Virus record (IMG/VR): IMGVR_UViG_3300025133_000072
Span: 1-64,000 of that record
DNA: 64,000 nt
Direction: 5' to 3' (one strand)
Origin: a virus
The notes beneath the pieces are model-generated. The model saw only the letters and a program-made list of their open reading frames with translations, searched no databases and was not told where the DNA came from. This document shows, piece by piece, positions 16,484 through 24,019 of this stretch (within the stretch, counting starts at the first letter, position 1; each line of letters starts with the position of its first letter). Both the position numbers and the translations under genes were made by a program.

Positions 16484-16967
16484 ACTCTTTCTATTTCTCC
16501 TTCTTGTTTGCTCCTGCTCTTCTGTTGAATTCACAAACCTTCCCGAACCCTTCACAGCTTCTCGTGGAGACAAATCCAAAGAGTTCCCTGCTGGAGTGTT
16601 CATCGAGAAGAAGCAATGGGAATCTCATCTCCTGATAATCGTCTCTGACCAGGAAACAATAGCTCGTTTGAAATTGAGAAACGATGCCTTTGTGCAAAAG
16701 GAAAAAATCTACAAGGAAATTCTCCAGGGAAAAGATGAACTTTGGGAGCAGAAAAAGCAGATCGAAATCGAACAGAAACAGATAAGAGAAGATCTGAATG
16801 TTTTGTACGAAGAGAAGTTCCGGGTCAAAGACGAGATCATAGAAGTTTACAAGGAGAAAGAAAAAACCCTCCAGTATAAACTGAAGGGCTCCAGATTCCT
16901 TCAAAAGGTTTCGCTTGTAACCGGACTGTGGATCGGCTACAAAGTGTCTAAGATCTTAGACTTTTAG
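16473..16967 (+). CDS. Lipoprotein with coiled coil, outer spanin-like
   Basis: 164 aa from ATG 16473, inside the 3' end of 16097-16483. The N-terminus is a lipoprotein signal (MSFKLFLFLLLVCSC, lipid attachment at the second Cys of VCSC). A coiled coil follows (residues about 65-140, many EK/EQ heptads) and a short hydrophobic C-terminus (SLVTGLWIGYKVSKIL). Outer spanins are usually shorter and Pro-rich, so the role is tentative. Its stop overlaps the convergent gene at 16964. Confidence 0.5.
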   Translation: MSFKLFLFLLLVCSCSSVEFTNLPEPFTASRGDKSKEFPAGVFIEKKQWESHLLIIVSDQETIARLKLRNDAFVQKEKIYKEILQGKDELWEQKKQIEIEQKQIREDLNVLYEEKFRVKDEIIEVYKEKEKTLQYKLKGSRFLQKVSLVTGLWIGYKVSKILDF

Positions 16968-17671
16968 ATGTACCTACCGTGTAAAATTCCATGTCTGCTT
17001 AAAGCAGAACATCCTATGTTTCCTGTGGCGTGAACTAATCCCTCAAAGATAAAAGGAATTCCCGCTTTTTGTTTCTTCCCTTTTTTCATCGTGGAATAAA
17101 TATCAGCGAGTTTATCCACGGAGATTTTAGTTCCGATTTTATCTAAGGTCCCTGTTTTCATTAAAAGAGATATTTCAGGATCTTTGTCATCTTCGATCTT
17201 GGCATAGATCCCAGCGTCTTGATCATATTTTTTCAGAAATTTAATAACCATGCTCTGGAATTCTTTCCTGGGCATATCTTCTGGTTTGACGAACAACAAA
17301 GAATCTTCCTCACTCTTAAAAGATTTACCGTCTTCCTTCTCTTCTCTCCAGAATCCATTGAGAAGGTATCCTCCTATTTTCTTAGAATTGAATTCTTTCA
17401 GAATATCCCTGTTAGCTTTTATATTCTTTTTGTGTTGATCTCTTTGGTCTTTTGTCCATTCGCTCTTTGGCCTTGAATGGTCTGTGTTATATGGATCTCT
17501 CCAACCTGTAAACACAGTAAAATCATCCTCTTTTACTCGTTGAAGTAACCGGGATAATTTAGCTTCGGAAATAGGCATGGAATTAGAAAAATCCGGGGTT
17601 TCTCTTTCCTGGGCTTCTTCTAATGCTTCGGATAATTTGTCAGTGAGGGTTAGGGTATGGGAGTAGTTCAT
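16964..17671 (-). CDS. Hypothetical protein with DUF3293-like region
   Basis: 235 aa, leftward, ending inside the stop of the convergent lipoprotein gene. Residues about 50-165 (FTVFTGWRDPYNT; NRDILKEFNSKKIGGYLLNGFW; SLLFVKPEDMPRKEF; FLKKYDQDAGIYAKIED) resemble the DUF3293 arrangement: an alpha/beta domain that starts with a TGWRD/TAWNP-type strand and includes a GY...G.W segment. The C-terminus (GNIGCSALSRHGILHG) is unassigned. Overlaps the upstream gene by four bases. Confidence 0.5.
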   Translation of the reverse strand: MNYSHTLTLTDKLSEALEEAQERETPDFSNSMPISEAKLSRLLQRVKEDDFTVFTGWRDPYNTDHSRPKSEWTKDQRDQHKKNIKANRDILKEFNSKKIGGYLLNGFWREEKEDGKSFKSEEDSLLFVKPEDMPRKEFQSMVIKFLKKYDQDAGIYAKIEDDKDPEISLLMKTGTLDKIGTKISVDKLADIYSTMKKGKKQKAGIPFIFEGLVHATGNIGCSALSRHGILHGRYI

Positions 17672-18270
17672 AGGAATTCCTTTTCCTTATTATACCATTC
17701 ATTTCCCTTTAATAGACGAGTTACCTTAGCTCCTTGTTTATTCGTGTAATGATACAGAACAAGACCCATGAATCTACAATCATCCCCGGCTGTGTGTCGT
17801 AGCCTTTTTTCGGATTCTATGGCTAGTAAATTCCCTTCCTTTGTTCGAGCAAAGTAAACGAAGCAAGGCGAATTATAATCCCCTTGATTGATCACATAAG
17901 TAACCGTAGCTCGTAACATAAGGACTTCCTCTTTCTTCCCTATGTAAACAGACGCTTTATCTTGAACTATACGCCTCCGAGTTCCCAGGAGATACTTTGC
18001 ATGGTTGGCCCAAGATTTTTCTAGAGCGCTTATTTGAGATGCAGACAAATCTCTTCCCTGTCCTACTAAGTTCAGACAGTCTCTGATGAATTTCATATTG
18101 TGTTTGGATTTGAATTCGGCCTCTTCTAGTTCCTCCAGGAATTCTTCAAGATCCCATATAAGCGTTTTCCTACGGGCTTTTTTATGGATTGAAGCTAATG
18201 TGACAGGGGAGTAATAAGGCATGAATGCTGTTCGGCTATATCGTTTTTTCGTCATAGTTTTAGTATACAT
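17668..18270 (-). CDS. Hypothetical protein (200 aa)
   Basis: Leftward; start 18270, or 18255 at an internal ATG (MTKKRYSRT). Basic N-terminus, acidic helix (DLEEFLEELEEAEFKSK), then a beta-rich C-terminal half (VYIGKKEEVLMLRATVTYVI; PCFVYFARTKEGNLLAIE). No family recognised. Coupled to the following gene by a four-base overlap. Confidence 0.55.
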   Translation of the reverse strand: MYTKTMTKKRYSRTAFMPYYSPVTLASIHKKARRKTLIWDLEEFLEELEEAEFKSKHNMKFIRDCLNLVGQGRDLSASQISALEKSWANHAKYLLGTRRRIVQDKASVYIGKKEEVLMLRATVTYVINQGDYNSPCFVYFARTKEGNLLAIESEKRLRHTAGDDCRFMGLVLYHYTNKQGAKVTRLLKGNEWYNKEKEFL

Positions 18271-18313
18271 AGAATCTCTTATAATGCCAAGAGTCTATTA
18301 GAGAAAGAAAAAG

Positions 18314-18409
18314 TTGACGGGGATGAATTGGATCGGTATCTTAGATTTATTCTTTTTATACAAGAAAGCGTGAATTGAATGAAGCTCCTGGGTGGTCCGG
18401 GAGCTTTTT
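18314..18409 (+). ncRNA. Candidate small RNA unit (promoter plus terminator)
   Basis: Between two leftward genes a rightward TTGACG-17-TATCTT promoter (18314-18342) is followed about 45 bases later by a hairpin with T-tract (stem 18382-18391 / 18397-18406, then TTT). Predicted transcript about 60 nt. It could also encode a 16-residue peptide. Pattern evidence only. Confidence 0.3.
18382..18409 (+). terminator. Hairpin terminator
   Basis: AAGCTCCTGG / CCGGGAGCTT stem with a GTGGT loop, followed by TTT on the plus strand. It could also help end the leftward gene at 18413, although the minus-strand side has a poor U-tract. Confidence 0.6.
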
Positions 18410-18412
18410 CAT

Positions 18413-18850
18413 TTACCCGTAAGTTAGGTGAGCATTGGGAGCAGGGGTATTCACAGGAGGAAAGAACCTGTCTGCTTTAGTTCGTAGATCTCGAACCCTG
18501 TATTTCGTGTAGATCTCTTCAGTGCCTTCATCACAGGCCACTTCCCCATTAAACAAAAGAACCCGATCCTCATCCACTAGAAAAGTCATATCGATCAGTG
18601 GATAAGAAAGCTGAGGGATCAATTTTCGGATAACCTCTATGGTCTTTCTTTGTTTTTGGATAGAGAGTCCTTTTTTCTTCAGCGCACAACAAAGGTCTAT
18701 TTGAAATAGATCAGTGAAGGTATACAATCTATACTTAGACTTCCTTCGATATGAAGGTTTGATGAAGTTAGTCTTGTCCCAATATTGGATCTGCCTGTAA
18801 GACAGGTTTGTGATCTTAGCTACCTCTTGTGGAACAAAAAATGATTTCAT
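18413..18850 (-). CDS. MerR-type transcription regulator
   Basis: 145 aa. The N-terminus is a MerR winged helix: FVPQEVAKITNLSYRQIQYW (helix-turn-helix, residues 5-25), then the KYRLYTFTDLFQI wing and a dimerisation helix (QKQRKTIEVIRKLI). The C-terminal part (about 95-145) is short and carries no Cys metal site. Divergent from the gene at 18982; the intergenic region has a promoter and an inverted repeat, so it may autoregulate or control the early genes. Start supported by an AGGAAA site. Confidence 0.75.
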   Translation of the reverse strand: MKSFFVPQEVAKITNLSYRQIQYWDKTNFIKPSYRRKSKYRLYTFTDLFQIDLCCALKKKGLSIQKQRKTIEVIRKLIPQLSYPLIDMTFLVDEDRVLLFNGEVACDEGTEEIYTKYRVRDLRTKADRFFPPVNTPAPNAHLTYG

Positions 18851-18882
18851 CTGGATTTCCTCTGGTTACAAAAAATTTACAT

Positions 18883-18911
18883 TTGACACGTTTATTGTAC
18901 TGGGCTATATT
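18883..18911 (+). promoter_or_regulatory. Sigma70-like promoter
   Basis: TTGACA (18883-18888), 17-base spacer, TATATT (18906-18911), reading towards the gene at 18982. Confidence 0.65.
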
Positions 18912-18921
18912 CAAACTGTCA

Positions 18922-18952
18922 AATCTTATACAGATTGATTTTATAAGAGATT
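18922..18952. promoter_or_regulatory. Inverted repeat, possible operator of the MerR-like protein
   Basis: AATCTTATA (18922-18930) and TATAAGAGATT (18942-18952) form an imperfect palindrome between the divergent MerR gene and 18982. The CTTATA half-site recurs in early promoters of this phage. Confidence 0.4.
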
Positions 18953-18981
18953 ACTTTTACTATTATAGAAAGGAATAAAAT

Positions 18982-19278
18982 ATGAGTGAGAACTGTCCCT
19001 CTTCGAAACTATCGGTTTTAGCCATGGACATAGACTTGTTTAAAAAGAGCTTGCCAACAGGCGTAAATCTACTGGAAGGTCTGAGAGAGGTTCGATTGGA
19101 AATTGAGCGCTTGAGAGGAATTGATCAAGCTAATGCTCCTGGAACTTTGGGCAAGGATCATAATCTTCGAGCTTTGGAAAAAAAGCTGGTTGAGATATTA
19201 AATTCTTTGACTCCGGTTCGACATGACCTGGATCGATTTTCTCAGATACTTGAACAGGAGGCGGTATCTCGACTGTAA
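18982..19278 (+). CDS. Hypothetical protein (98 aa)
   Basis: ATG 18982 follows AGAAAGGA. Acidic helical protein (LLEGLREVRLEIERLRG; LRALEKKLVEILNSL), probably a coiled coil. First gene of a short rightward island inside the leftward block, driven by the promoter at 18883. Function unknown. Confidence 0.55.
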   Translation: MSENCPSSKLSVLAMDIDLFKKSLPTGVNLLEGLREVRLEIERLRGIDQANAPGTLGKDHNLRALEKKLVEILNSLTPVRHDLDRFSQILEQEAVSRL

Positions 19279-19445
19279 TGCCCCTTAAAATGTGGGATAT
19301 CATTTTCCCTGTTCTGAATAGAAAGGTAAAAGCCCCTAAGATTTTAGAATTGCGCCGATACATTCTAGAGCAAGAAAGTGAAGTGGGAATGGACGAAGGC
19401 GGTCTTTTCTTTTCCTCCAACACATGTTCAAAAAGAGCATTTTGA
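19278..19445 (+). CDS. Small hypothetical protein, possibly the front part of a frameshifted gene
   Basis: 55 aa, coupled to the previous gene by TAATG. Reads MPLKMWDIIFPVLNRKVKAP and ends KRAF (TGA 19443-19445). The frame of 19378-19647 continues with convincing coding sequence (HVQKEHFDYCSVNF), so the two may once have formed one protein of about 120 aa. Confidence 0.45.
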   Translation: MPLKMWDIIFPVLNRKVKAPKILELRRYILEQESEVGMDEGGLFFSSNTCSKRAF

Positions 19446-19647
19446 TTACTGTTCTGTGAATTTTGCGTGTTCTTTGAAATTTGCTAAGATCGTTCTACAA
19501 TCTGTTTCTTCTCAATCTGACATGCTTATGGTTCGCAGCTTTTATGCGGATCTGAGTAACTACCAAGTAACGCTAAAAGAATTTCAAAAATGGGGGGCGG
19601 ATCAAGAGGAAAGAAAAAAGCCCCTGGACCCTCCAGAGGCTTTATAG
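19378..19647 (+). CDS. Hypothetical protein, possibly the rear part of a frameshifted gene
   Basis: Open frame from GTG 19378; the coding-like part begins near 19420 (KEHFDYCSVNFACSLKFAKI) and ends DPPEAL. No good start or ribosome-binding site of its own. Its last codons form one arm of the terminator for the opposing gene at 19655. Confidence 0.35.
   Translation: MKWEWTKAVFSFPPTHVQKEHFDYCSVNFACSLKFAKIVLQSVSSQSDMLMVRSFYADLSNYQVTLKEFQKWGADQEERKKPLDPPEAL
19612..19642 (-). terminator. Terminator of the leftward gene 19655-20044
   Basis: Minus-strand stem AAGCCTCTGGA / TCCAGGGGCTT with a GGG loop, followed by a T-tract (A-run at 19614-19619 on the plus strand). Confidence 0.7.
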
Positions 19648-19654
19648 GGTGGGT

Positions 19655-20044
19655 TTAGGACTTGGGAGGTTCTAAGCGCACCGAGTCCTCGAAAAACGAC
19701 TCATACGCTTCGTGAACATCTTCAGCAAATTTAGTGTTGCTCTCATTTAACAATGTTTTGATCTGAGGACTACTGATGGGAGTCCAACGAGCTTTGAAAG
19801 TTATCTCAAACTCTACCGGGAAATCCTTGCGGAGATCCCCGAGCCTATCCTGATCCCAGCCCATTTTCTCTTTAGATATGATGATCGCCTTGCCCGAACC
19901 TGTTTCTAGCGTTACGGAAGACTTGCCTTGGGGAACCGGATTTGATTTGATCAACTCGGCTTTAAGAGCTTTAAGCTCTTTAGTAAATTTTTCCGAGAGT
20001 CTTTTGAGCTTTAGCGCTCTTCTGATTTTGTCTTCTGTTTTCAT
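19655..20044 (-). CDS. Hypothetical protein (129 aa)
   Basis: Leftward, with an AGGAGC site and an early-type promoter upstream. Starts with a basic coiled-coil helix (IRRALKLKRLSEKFTKELKALKAELIK), then a beta segment (KSSVTLETGSGKAIIISKE) and a C-terminal FEITFKAR strand. The pattern suggests a small nucleic-acid-related or structural protein but no family is recognised. Monocistronic between promoter and terminator. Confidence 0.55.
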   Translation of the reverse strand: MKTEDKIRRALKLKRLSEKFTKELKALKAELIKSNPVPQGKSSVTLETGSGKAIIISKEKMGWDQDRLGDLRKDFPVEFEITFKARWTPISSPQIKTLLNESNTKFAEDVHEAYESFFEDSVRLEPPKS

Positions 20045-20071
20045 GCTGCTCCTTTGTCTACCTACTCTTAT

Positions 20072-20092
20072 AGTATAACACTTCTATAAGAT
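20072..20092 (-). promoter_or_regulatory. Early-type promoter for 20044
   Basis: Minus strand reads ATCTTATAGAAGTGTTATACT: spacer palindrome TCTTATAGA directly before an extended -10 TGTTATACT. A conserved AAGAGTAGG leader follows. Confidence 0.6.
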
Positions 20093-20129
20093 CTTGTATA
20101 GTATTATAGTCTTTATTGAATATGGAACA

Positions 20130-20138
20130 TGATATACT
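20130..20138 (+). promoter_or_regulatory. Extended -10 promoter, probably giving a leaderless mRNA
   Basis: TGATATACT ends six bases before ATG 20145; the bases between (CTCTCT) contain no ribosome-binding site. Confidence 0.45.
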
Positions 20139-20144
20139 CTCTCT

Positions 20145-20561
20145 ATGCTAAGTAGAATATCAGATTATTTTCTCCAGGGTGTGTTTGTTGGTTTGGGTGC
20201 TTCAGTCGTGGCTTTTTTAAGTTGGTCAGCTTTGAGGCAGCATGAGATTGAAACCGGGATCTTGTTTCAAATGAAAATGGAATCGCAGGCTATAAAAATG
20301 ACCTTGGAACATGTGGCTCAGGATGCCGGACATTTAAAAGGGAGACTCCAGGTATTGGAAGATCGGGAAATTGATAAATTTGTTAAGAAGATTCAGGAGC
20401 CTGAGTCAGAGAACGGAAGTAGTCTAGTTCCTGACGAACCTTATTCTGAAGAGGTTCCAATTCACGAGCCTCTCGACTACCACAAGCAGTACATGGAACA
20501 GAGTCCAATGCAGCGACTAGAGATCCAACAGATGCGCCTTCCACGGAAGACATCCCCTTGA
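20145..20561 (+). CDS. Membrane-anchored coiled-coil protein (138 aa)
   Basis: An N-terminal transmembrane helix (about residues 8-28, YFLQGVFVGLGASVVAFLSW) is followed by a helix (SQAIKMTLEHVAQDAGHLKGRLQVL) and an acidic, Pro-rich tail. Lone rightward gene with its own promoter in a leftward block, the position of a moron. Could be a membrane-modifying or exclusion protein, but nothing specific is recognised. Confidence 0.5.
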   Translation: MLSRISDYFLQGVFVGLGASVVAFLSWSALRQHEIETGILFQMKMESQAIKMTLEHVAQDAGHLKGRLQVLEDREIDKFVKKIQEPESENGSSLVPDEPYSEEVPIHEPLDYHKQYMEQSPMQRLEIQQMRLPRKTSP

Positions 20562-20575
20562 GATCATAAACAAAT

Positions 20576-20767
20576 TCAAGGGATCATAGGTTTTCGTCCT
20601 GTTATTGTTCTAAATGCCTGACAGATAAAATTTTCCCCAATAAACAGACCTCCAATAAAAGACTGATCAAGATCTCTGTATGCGCTTTCCATAGGCACTT
20701 GACCATGCCATTTTACGTATTCTCTGATTTCTTTATGGGGGTAATTGAACTCAACGGTTATACGCAT
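20576..20767 (-). CDS. Small hypothetical protein (63 aa)
   Basis: Start at ATG 20767 with a GGAG site, inside the end of the upstream gene (20751-21275). Reads MRITVEFNYPHKEIREYVKW and ends GRKPMIP. Last gene of the leftward DUF3150-like cluster; it lacks the shared hRK-x8-W motif. Function unknown. Confidence 0.5.
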   Translation of the reverse strand: MRITVEFNYPHKEIREYVKWHGQVPMESAYRDLDQSFIGGLFIGENFICQAFRTITGRKPMIP

Positions 20768-21275
20768 AGAAAGTCTCCTCTTCTCGCCTGCTGAAAGCAT
20801 CCACAATATACAGAGGAAAGGACCCATTTTTGAAAAAATGATCTATGTGCCTGCCCTGAACTATGCCGTATTCATTTCTTTTTCCGCATATATCTACCCA
20901 ATAGATTTCTTTGGATTCTATCTTGAATTGAATGGAAGGGGAATCCTGTTCAAAAGCATCCATCGTAGATTGAAATCGATTGCCCCATTCCGTGGATAGT
21001 TGAGGCTGAATATCATGCTCCAAATAAGCTTCACCCCATTTGGCTTGAGCATATCCCAAGCATTTTCTGATCCTCATGGCATAAGAACTGTCCATGATAT
21101 AGGTGTGTCTTTCCTCTTCCATAGTCCCCAAGCTTTTCAGATCCAGTACGCCTCTGATTAAGCCTTGTATACCAAGGAGAATATCTGCGTGGCGTGGAGA
21201 CCGTTTTTTCTTTCTGTCGAGTCGAGGAAAAATAGGCGTTACCAAAAGGACTTGAATGGATTCTTCTTCAATCAT
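20751..21275 (-). CDS. DUF3150-like small protein, member 1
   Basis: 174 aa, leftward. It carries the family motif IRKCLGYAQAKW at residues 69-80, preceded by a beta/helix N-terminal region (IQVLLVTPIF; ADILLGIQGLIRGVL) as in the other members. The C-terminal half (FKIESKEIYWVDICGKRNEY) is its own. Overlaps both neighbours by a few bases, so it belongs to one operon with the DUF3150 gene. Catalytic function is not evident; a role with the MoxR/VWA machine is inferred from location and the shared motif. Confidence 0.5.
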   Translation of the reverse strand: MIEEESIQVLLVTPIFPRLDRKKKRSPRHADILLGIQGLIRGVLDLKSLGTMEEERHTYIMDSSYAMRIRKCLGYAQAKWGEAYLEHDIQPQLSTEWGNRFQSTMDAFEQDSPSIQFKIESKEIYWVDICGKRNEYGIVQGRHIDHFFKNGSFPLYIVDAFSRREEETFYAYNR

Positions 21276-21699
21276 CGATAGCCTTTGACATTATTTCCAG
21301 GTGTGTTTTCTTCTCCAGATCCTTCGGGAGCATAAGCACTTTTCTCAATCGGTGCATAGGGCTGTCGGGGTCTTCAAAAAGAGATTGGTATTCTTGATCA
21401 TATCTCTGAGCAATCTCCTGAAATTCGTTTTGGAGTGTGGACAGGATCTCTCGGAAGTCTTTCATAAGATCGATTTCGTAAATGATCCAGAACTCATTTC
21501 CATTATATCGCTTTGCTCGAATGCCGTGTTCCTTTTGAAATTCTTCCAGGGCATTTTCGATCTTAGCTCCAAAGCAATTCATCTCACTCCGGAGAACCCC
21601 CATTTCTGGAACCTTGTCCATTTGAGTTCGGAGCCTGTGATCATTAGAGGGCTCCCATATTTTGATGATTATGGTCGTTTTTAGATATTCTGTACCCAT
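21268..21699 (-). CDS. DUF3150-like small protein, member 2
   Basis: 143 aa from ATG 21699 (AAAGGAT site; the upstream in-frame ATG lies inside the previous gene). Family motif FREILSTLQNEF at about residue 82, with Phe replacing the usual Trp, followed by QEIAQRYDQEYQSLF. N-terminal strand TTIIIKIWEP and a middle region with FWIIYEIDL. Eight-base overlap with the next gene. Confidence 0.5.
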   Translation of the reverse strand: MGTEYLKTTIIIKIWEPSNDHRLRTQMDKVPEMGVLRSEMNCFGAKIENALEEFQKEHGIRAKRYNGNEFWIIYEIDLMKDFREILSTLQNEFQEIAQRYDQEYQSLFEDPDSPMHRLRKVLMLPKDLEKKTHLEIMSKAIDD

Positions 21700-21712
21700 G
21701 CCTATCCTTTGC

Positions 21713-22156
21713 TTAAGTCCATTTAGGCTCTTCAAAATGATGGGGGTCGGGTGCTTCTAGTGCCTCATCCGTTAATTCGATTTCGATGGTAAGGACGAAT
21801 AGACTATCCAAAGTCTCTTTGAATTCAGGTCCATTACCTCCGTATTTTGTAGCCATTTCCTCTTTTGTTTTTTCCCAGGAGGTTTTGACTTTTTCAATAT
21901 GCTTTCTAAAATCCAGGGCCTCTGATCCCGGAACCAAATAAGTGGTCCAACGATCCGAGCCGAATGGAGCATGTTCTGAATTCCTTTTTACTAAAACCCA
22001 ACCCCTTACTTCATGAGCAGTTGCCAGGAGATCGAATAATGTGTTTATGCAGTCGAAACTCTCTCCTCCTATATTCAGAGATTTTCCAAACACTGAATTT
22101 TTTCTTGTTTCCCATTCTTCTACGTGGGAATAGATTCTGACTTTTAGATTTTTCAT
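21713..22156 (-). CDS. DUF3150-like small protein, member 3
   Basis: 147 aa with a GGAGG site. N-terminal strand (LKVRIYSHVEEW), middle beta segment (GWVLVKRNSEHAPFG) and the family motif FRKHIEKVKTSW at residue 83, followed by a helix. C-terminus FVLTIEIELTDE resembles a beta strand shared with fuller DUF3150 proteins. Separated from the DUF3150 gene by a 33-base hairpin that may tune expression. Confidence 0.5.
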   Translation of the reverse strand: MKNLKVRIYSHVEEWETRKNSVFGKSLNIGGESFDCINTLFDLLATAHEVRGWVLVKRNSEHAPFGSDRWTTYLVPGSEALDFRKHIEKVKTSWEKTKEEMATKYGGNGPEFKETLDSLFVLTIEIELTDEALEAPDPHHFEEPKWT

Positions 22157-22183
22157 TTAAAAAAACCTCCTTCCTACAGGTAT

Positions 22184-22216
22184 ATCCAGAGCCTCCTTTT
22201 TTCAGAAGCCCTGGAT
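22184..22216 (-). other. Intergenic hairpin between DUF3150 and member 3
   Basis: Minus strand: ATCCAGGGCTTC pairs with GAGGCTCTGGAT (12 pairs including G-T) around TGAAAAAAG. No T-tract follows, so it is probably an attenuating or mRNA-stability element rather than a full terminator. Confidence 0.5.
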
Positions 22217-22233
22217 AGTTACTTGTCCTTGAA

Positions 22234-23088
22234 TTAGAATCCAAGGGAATTGATATTCCCCAGGATGTCGTTGGCGATCTCGGCGGTACTCTTGCGCTTC
22301 TTTTCATCTTCCCTGAGTTCTTCCGGAGAGTATTTCGAGACTTCCGATAGGCGCTTGCCCAGTTCCTCGATGTTCTCATCATCCGAAATATTCAACCCTG
22401 GAAGAATTCCAAGAAGTTCTGAGATGTTATTGATCAAGCTGTTTTTGAAGATCTTGGGCTTGCCCTCTTCACGATCCTCAGCCAGCCTGTCTGTAACCGA
22501 ATGAGCCACTTTCTTGATCCTGTTATACAGATCTCTCAAAGTATCCTCTTCCGTAGACTTAATGGATTCTGCGACTGACTTACGGATCTCTTCCATGTCC
22601 TCATCGTCTAGTCCTGCAATCCTGAAATCCGAGCTATCCGGAACCGGATAAGCCTTGACATCAAAAGCGAACTTGTCGGAAATCTCAGCCGGGAATTCGT
22701 TGATGTCATACAGATCTCCCAGACGCTCTCTGGCCTCTTCACGAGCTACGTCATAGTTCGCAACGAGCCTAGCAACAGCATCATTCCACTTGCCATGATA
22801 CTCAGCTTCCTTCTTGCGGAAGTCCGAGAAAAGCTTGATGGGAAGGACCCTGGAGCCTGTATCGCACCAAGGCAGCGTCATTTCATAAAACATCCCACGG
22901 ATCTCTCCTGCTAGGGATTCGACCTCTTTGAGATGCTCTTTGGAAATCAGGCGCTTGTTGTAGCGACCAGCATCCTTAGCAGCCCCATTGTTTTCGTGTA
23001 CTTCTTTGGTCGCTTTGCGATCCAGCTTACGAGCAGTCCACCTTGAAATGCTCAGATTTACTAAAATGGATTTAGTGTGTAACCCCAT
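22234..23088 (-). CDS. DUF3150 family protein
   Basis: 284 aa from ATG 23088 (GGAGGTTGGAG site). N-terminus GLHTKSILVNLSISRW, then RKLDRKATKEVHENNGA and KRLISK, the usual opening of phage DUF3150 proteins, which are commonly encoded with MoxR-type ATPases and VWA proteins. Motif FRKKEAEYHGKW at about residue 90 is followed by NDAVARLVANYDVAREEARERLG. The C-terminal half is acidic and helical. Full-length family member and the likely ancestor of eight shorter relatives nearby. Confidence 0.7.
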   Translation of the reverse strand: MGLHTKSILVNLSISRWTARKLDRKATKEVHENNGAAKDAGRYNKRLISKEHLKEVESLAGEIRGMFYEMTLPWCDTGSRVLPIKLFSDFRKKEAEYHGKWNDAVARLVANYDVAREEARERLGDLYDINEFPAEISDKFAFDVKAYPVPDSSDFRIAGLDDEDMEEIRKSVAESIKSTEEDTLRDLYNRIKKVAHSVTDRLAEDREEGKPKIFKNSLINNISELLGILPGLNISDDENIEELGKRLSEVSKYSPEELREDEKKRKSTAEIANDILGNINSLGF

Positions 23089-23130
23089 CTCCAACCTCCA
23101 GTTAGTTTATACTTTGTTTCCCACTCTTTT

Positions 23131-23156
23131 AGTATAACACCTTTCTATTAGAAAGT
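23131..23156 (-). promoter_or_regulatory. Early-type promoter for the DUF3150 operon
   Basis: Minus strand contains CTTTCTAATAGAAAG, an almost perfect palindrome, then GTGTTATACT (extended -10) and an AAAAGAGTGGG leader. Confidence 0.6.
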
Positions 23157-23173
23157 ACATGTTGTTTTAGTTT

Positions 23174-23404
23174 TTATCCCTCTTCCTCTTCCAATTCATC
23201 CTCTAAAAGCTCAATCCACTCTCGAAAGTTGATGAGATCATGCTCAAACGAGAGCCAATCCACATCGGTCATCAAAGAAATTGCATCCACTTCCCCTTTG
23301 AAGGATTCAAGAGCTAGACGCTTTGTTTCCGGGGATGTAGCCACTCTAGCCAGATAATTGGCTTTGGCCTTCTCTAATCTTTCTGCTGGATTTAATCGTG
23401 TCAT
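23174..23404 (-). CDS. Small acidic hypothetical protein (76 aa)
   Basis: Leftward. Helical and acidic (ALESFKGEVDAISLM; REWIELLEDELEEEEG). Preceded by a GGAGG-type site after the neighbouring gene at 23417. No family recognised. Upstream of the DUF3150 promoter, so it probably ends the transcript from 23998. Confidence 0.5.
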   Translation of the reverse strand: MTRLNPAERLEKAKANYLARVATSPETKRLALESFKGEVDAISLMTDVDWLSFEHDLINFREWIELLEDELEEEEG

Positions 23405-23416
23405 CTCAAAACCTCC

Positions 23417-23737
23417 TCAAACATCTTCCATGTAAATTGATTTTCTAGCCCTTGCCCACTCAGGGATATATCCAAAGGAATGATAAAAATCTTCGATTTC
23501 GTATCCTTCTGCTGGAGTGATAGTTCCCCTTTGTATCCCATCTGCAACATGGAGAAAAATAAAAGCCCCATGTCCTTTGGGATTCCCGTCCTTGTCTTTT
23601 CTATATGAATGAAAACGATAGGTCATTTCCAGTGTCTCCTTTGAAAGGGAGTCATGGATATATGGAGGGAGTCCTCTGCGAATTGCCTTTAATGCGTGAT
23701 CGTTGAACAATGACGCATGTGATCTCGTATACCCCAT
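23417..23737 (-). CDS. Hypothetical protein (106 aa)
   Basis: Start at ATG 23737 after GGAGGTTAGAA. Reads MGYTRSHASLFNDHALKAIR, then MTYRFHSYRKDKDGNPKGHG and GYIPEWARARKSIYME. Mixed alpha/beta, no family recognised. Between two small genes on the same leftward transcript. Confidence 0.5.
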   Translation of the reverse strand: MGYTRSHASLFNDHALKAIRRGLPPYIHDSLSKETLEMTYRFHSYRKDKDGNPKGHGAFIFLHVADGIQRGTITPAEGYEIEDFYHSFGYIPEWARARKSIYMEDV

Positions 23738-23747
23738 TTCTAACCTC

Positions 23748-23954
23748 CTAAGTCCATTTAACAGTAAAGTTTTTTGTTCCCACATTTAAGATCATTCCAC
23801 GACGATTTGCTATACTCTTCATAATGTTGATAGCTTTGGTAAATTCGTTTGCATCATCGTTAAGCGCATTCAAAACTAAATCTTTAGGAACCTTGTGATT
23901 AGTTTTGTAAAGATCACCCATAGCCATGTGAGCTATAATTGATGTGTTTTCCAT
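23748..23954 (-). CDS. Small hypothetical protein (68 aa)
   Basis: First gene after the promoter at 23998, with a GGAGG site. Short helical N-terminus and a C-terminal beta hairpin (MILNVGTKNFTVKWT). Its 5' leader is almost identical to the leaders at 31728 and 32120. No family recognised. Confidence 0.5.
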   Translation of the reverse strand: MENTSIIAHMAMGDLYKTNHKVPKDLVLNALNDDANEFTKAINIMKSIANRRGMILNVGTKNFTVKWT

Positions 23955-23997
23955 CTTGAACCTCCTTAGTTCTTATCTTCTTCCCACCTACATATAT

Positions 23998-24019
23998 ATT
24001 ATAACAGGTTTATATAAGA
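23998..24019 (-). promoter_or_regulatory. Early-type promoter for 23954
   Basis: Minus strand TTCTTATATAAACCTGTTATAAT, then ATATATATGTAGGTGGGAAG. Matches the promoters at 31661 and 32053 almost base for base. Confidence 0.65.
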
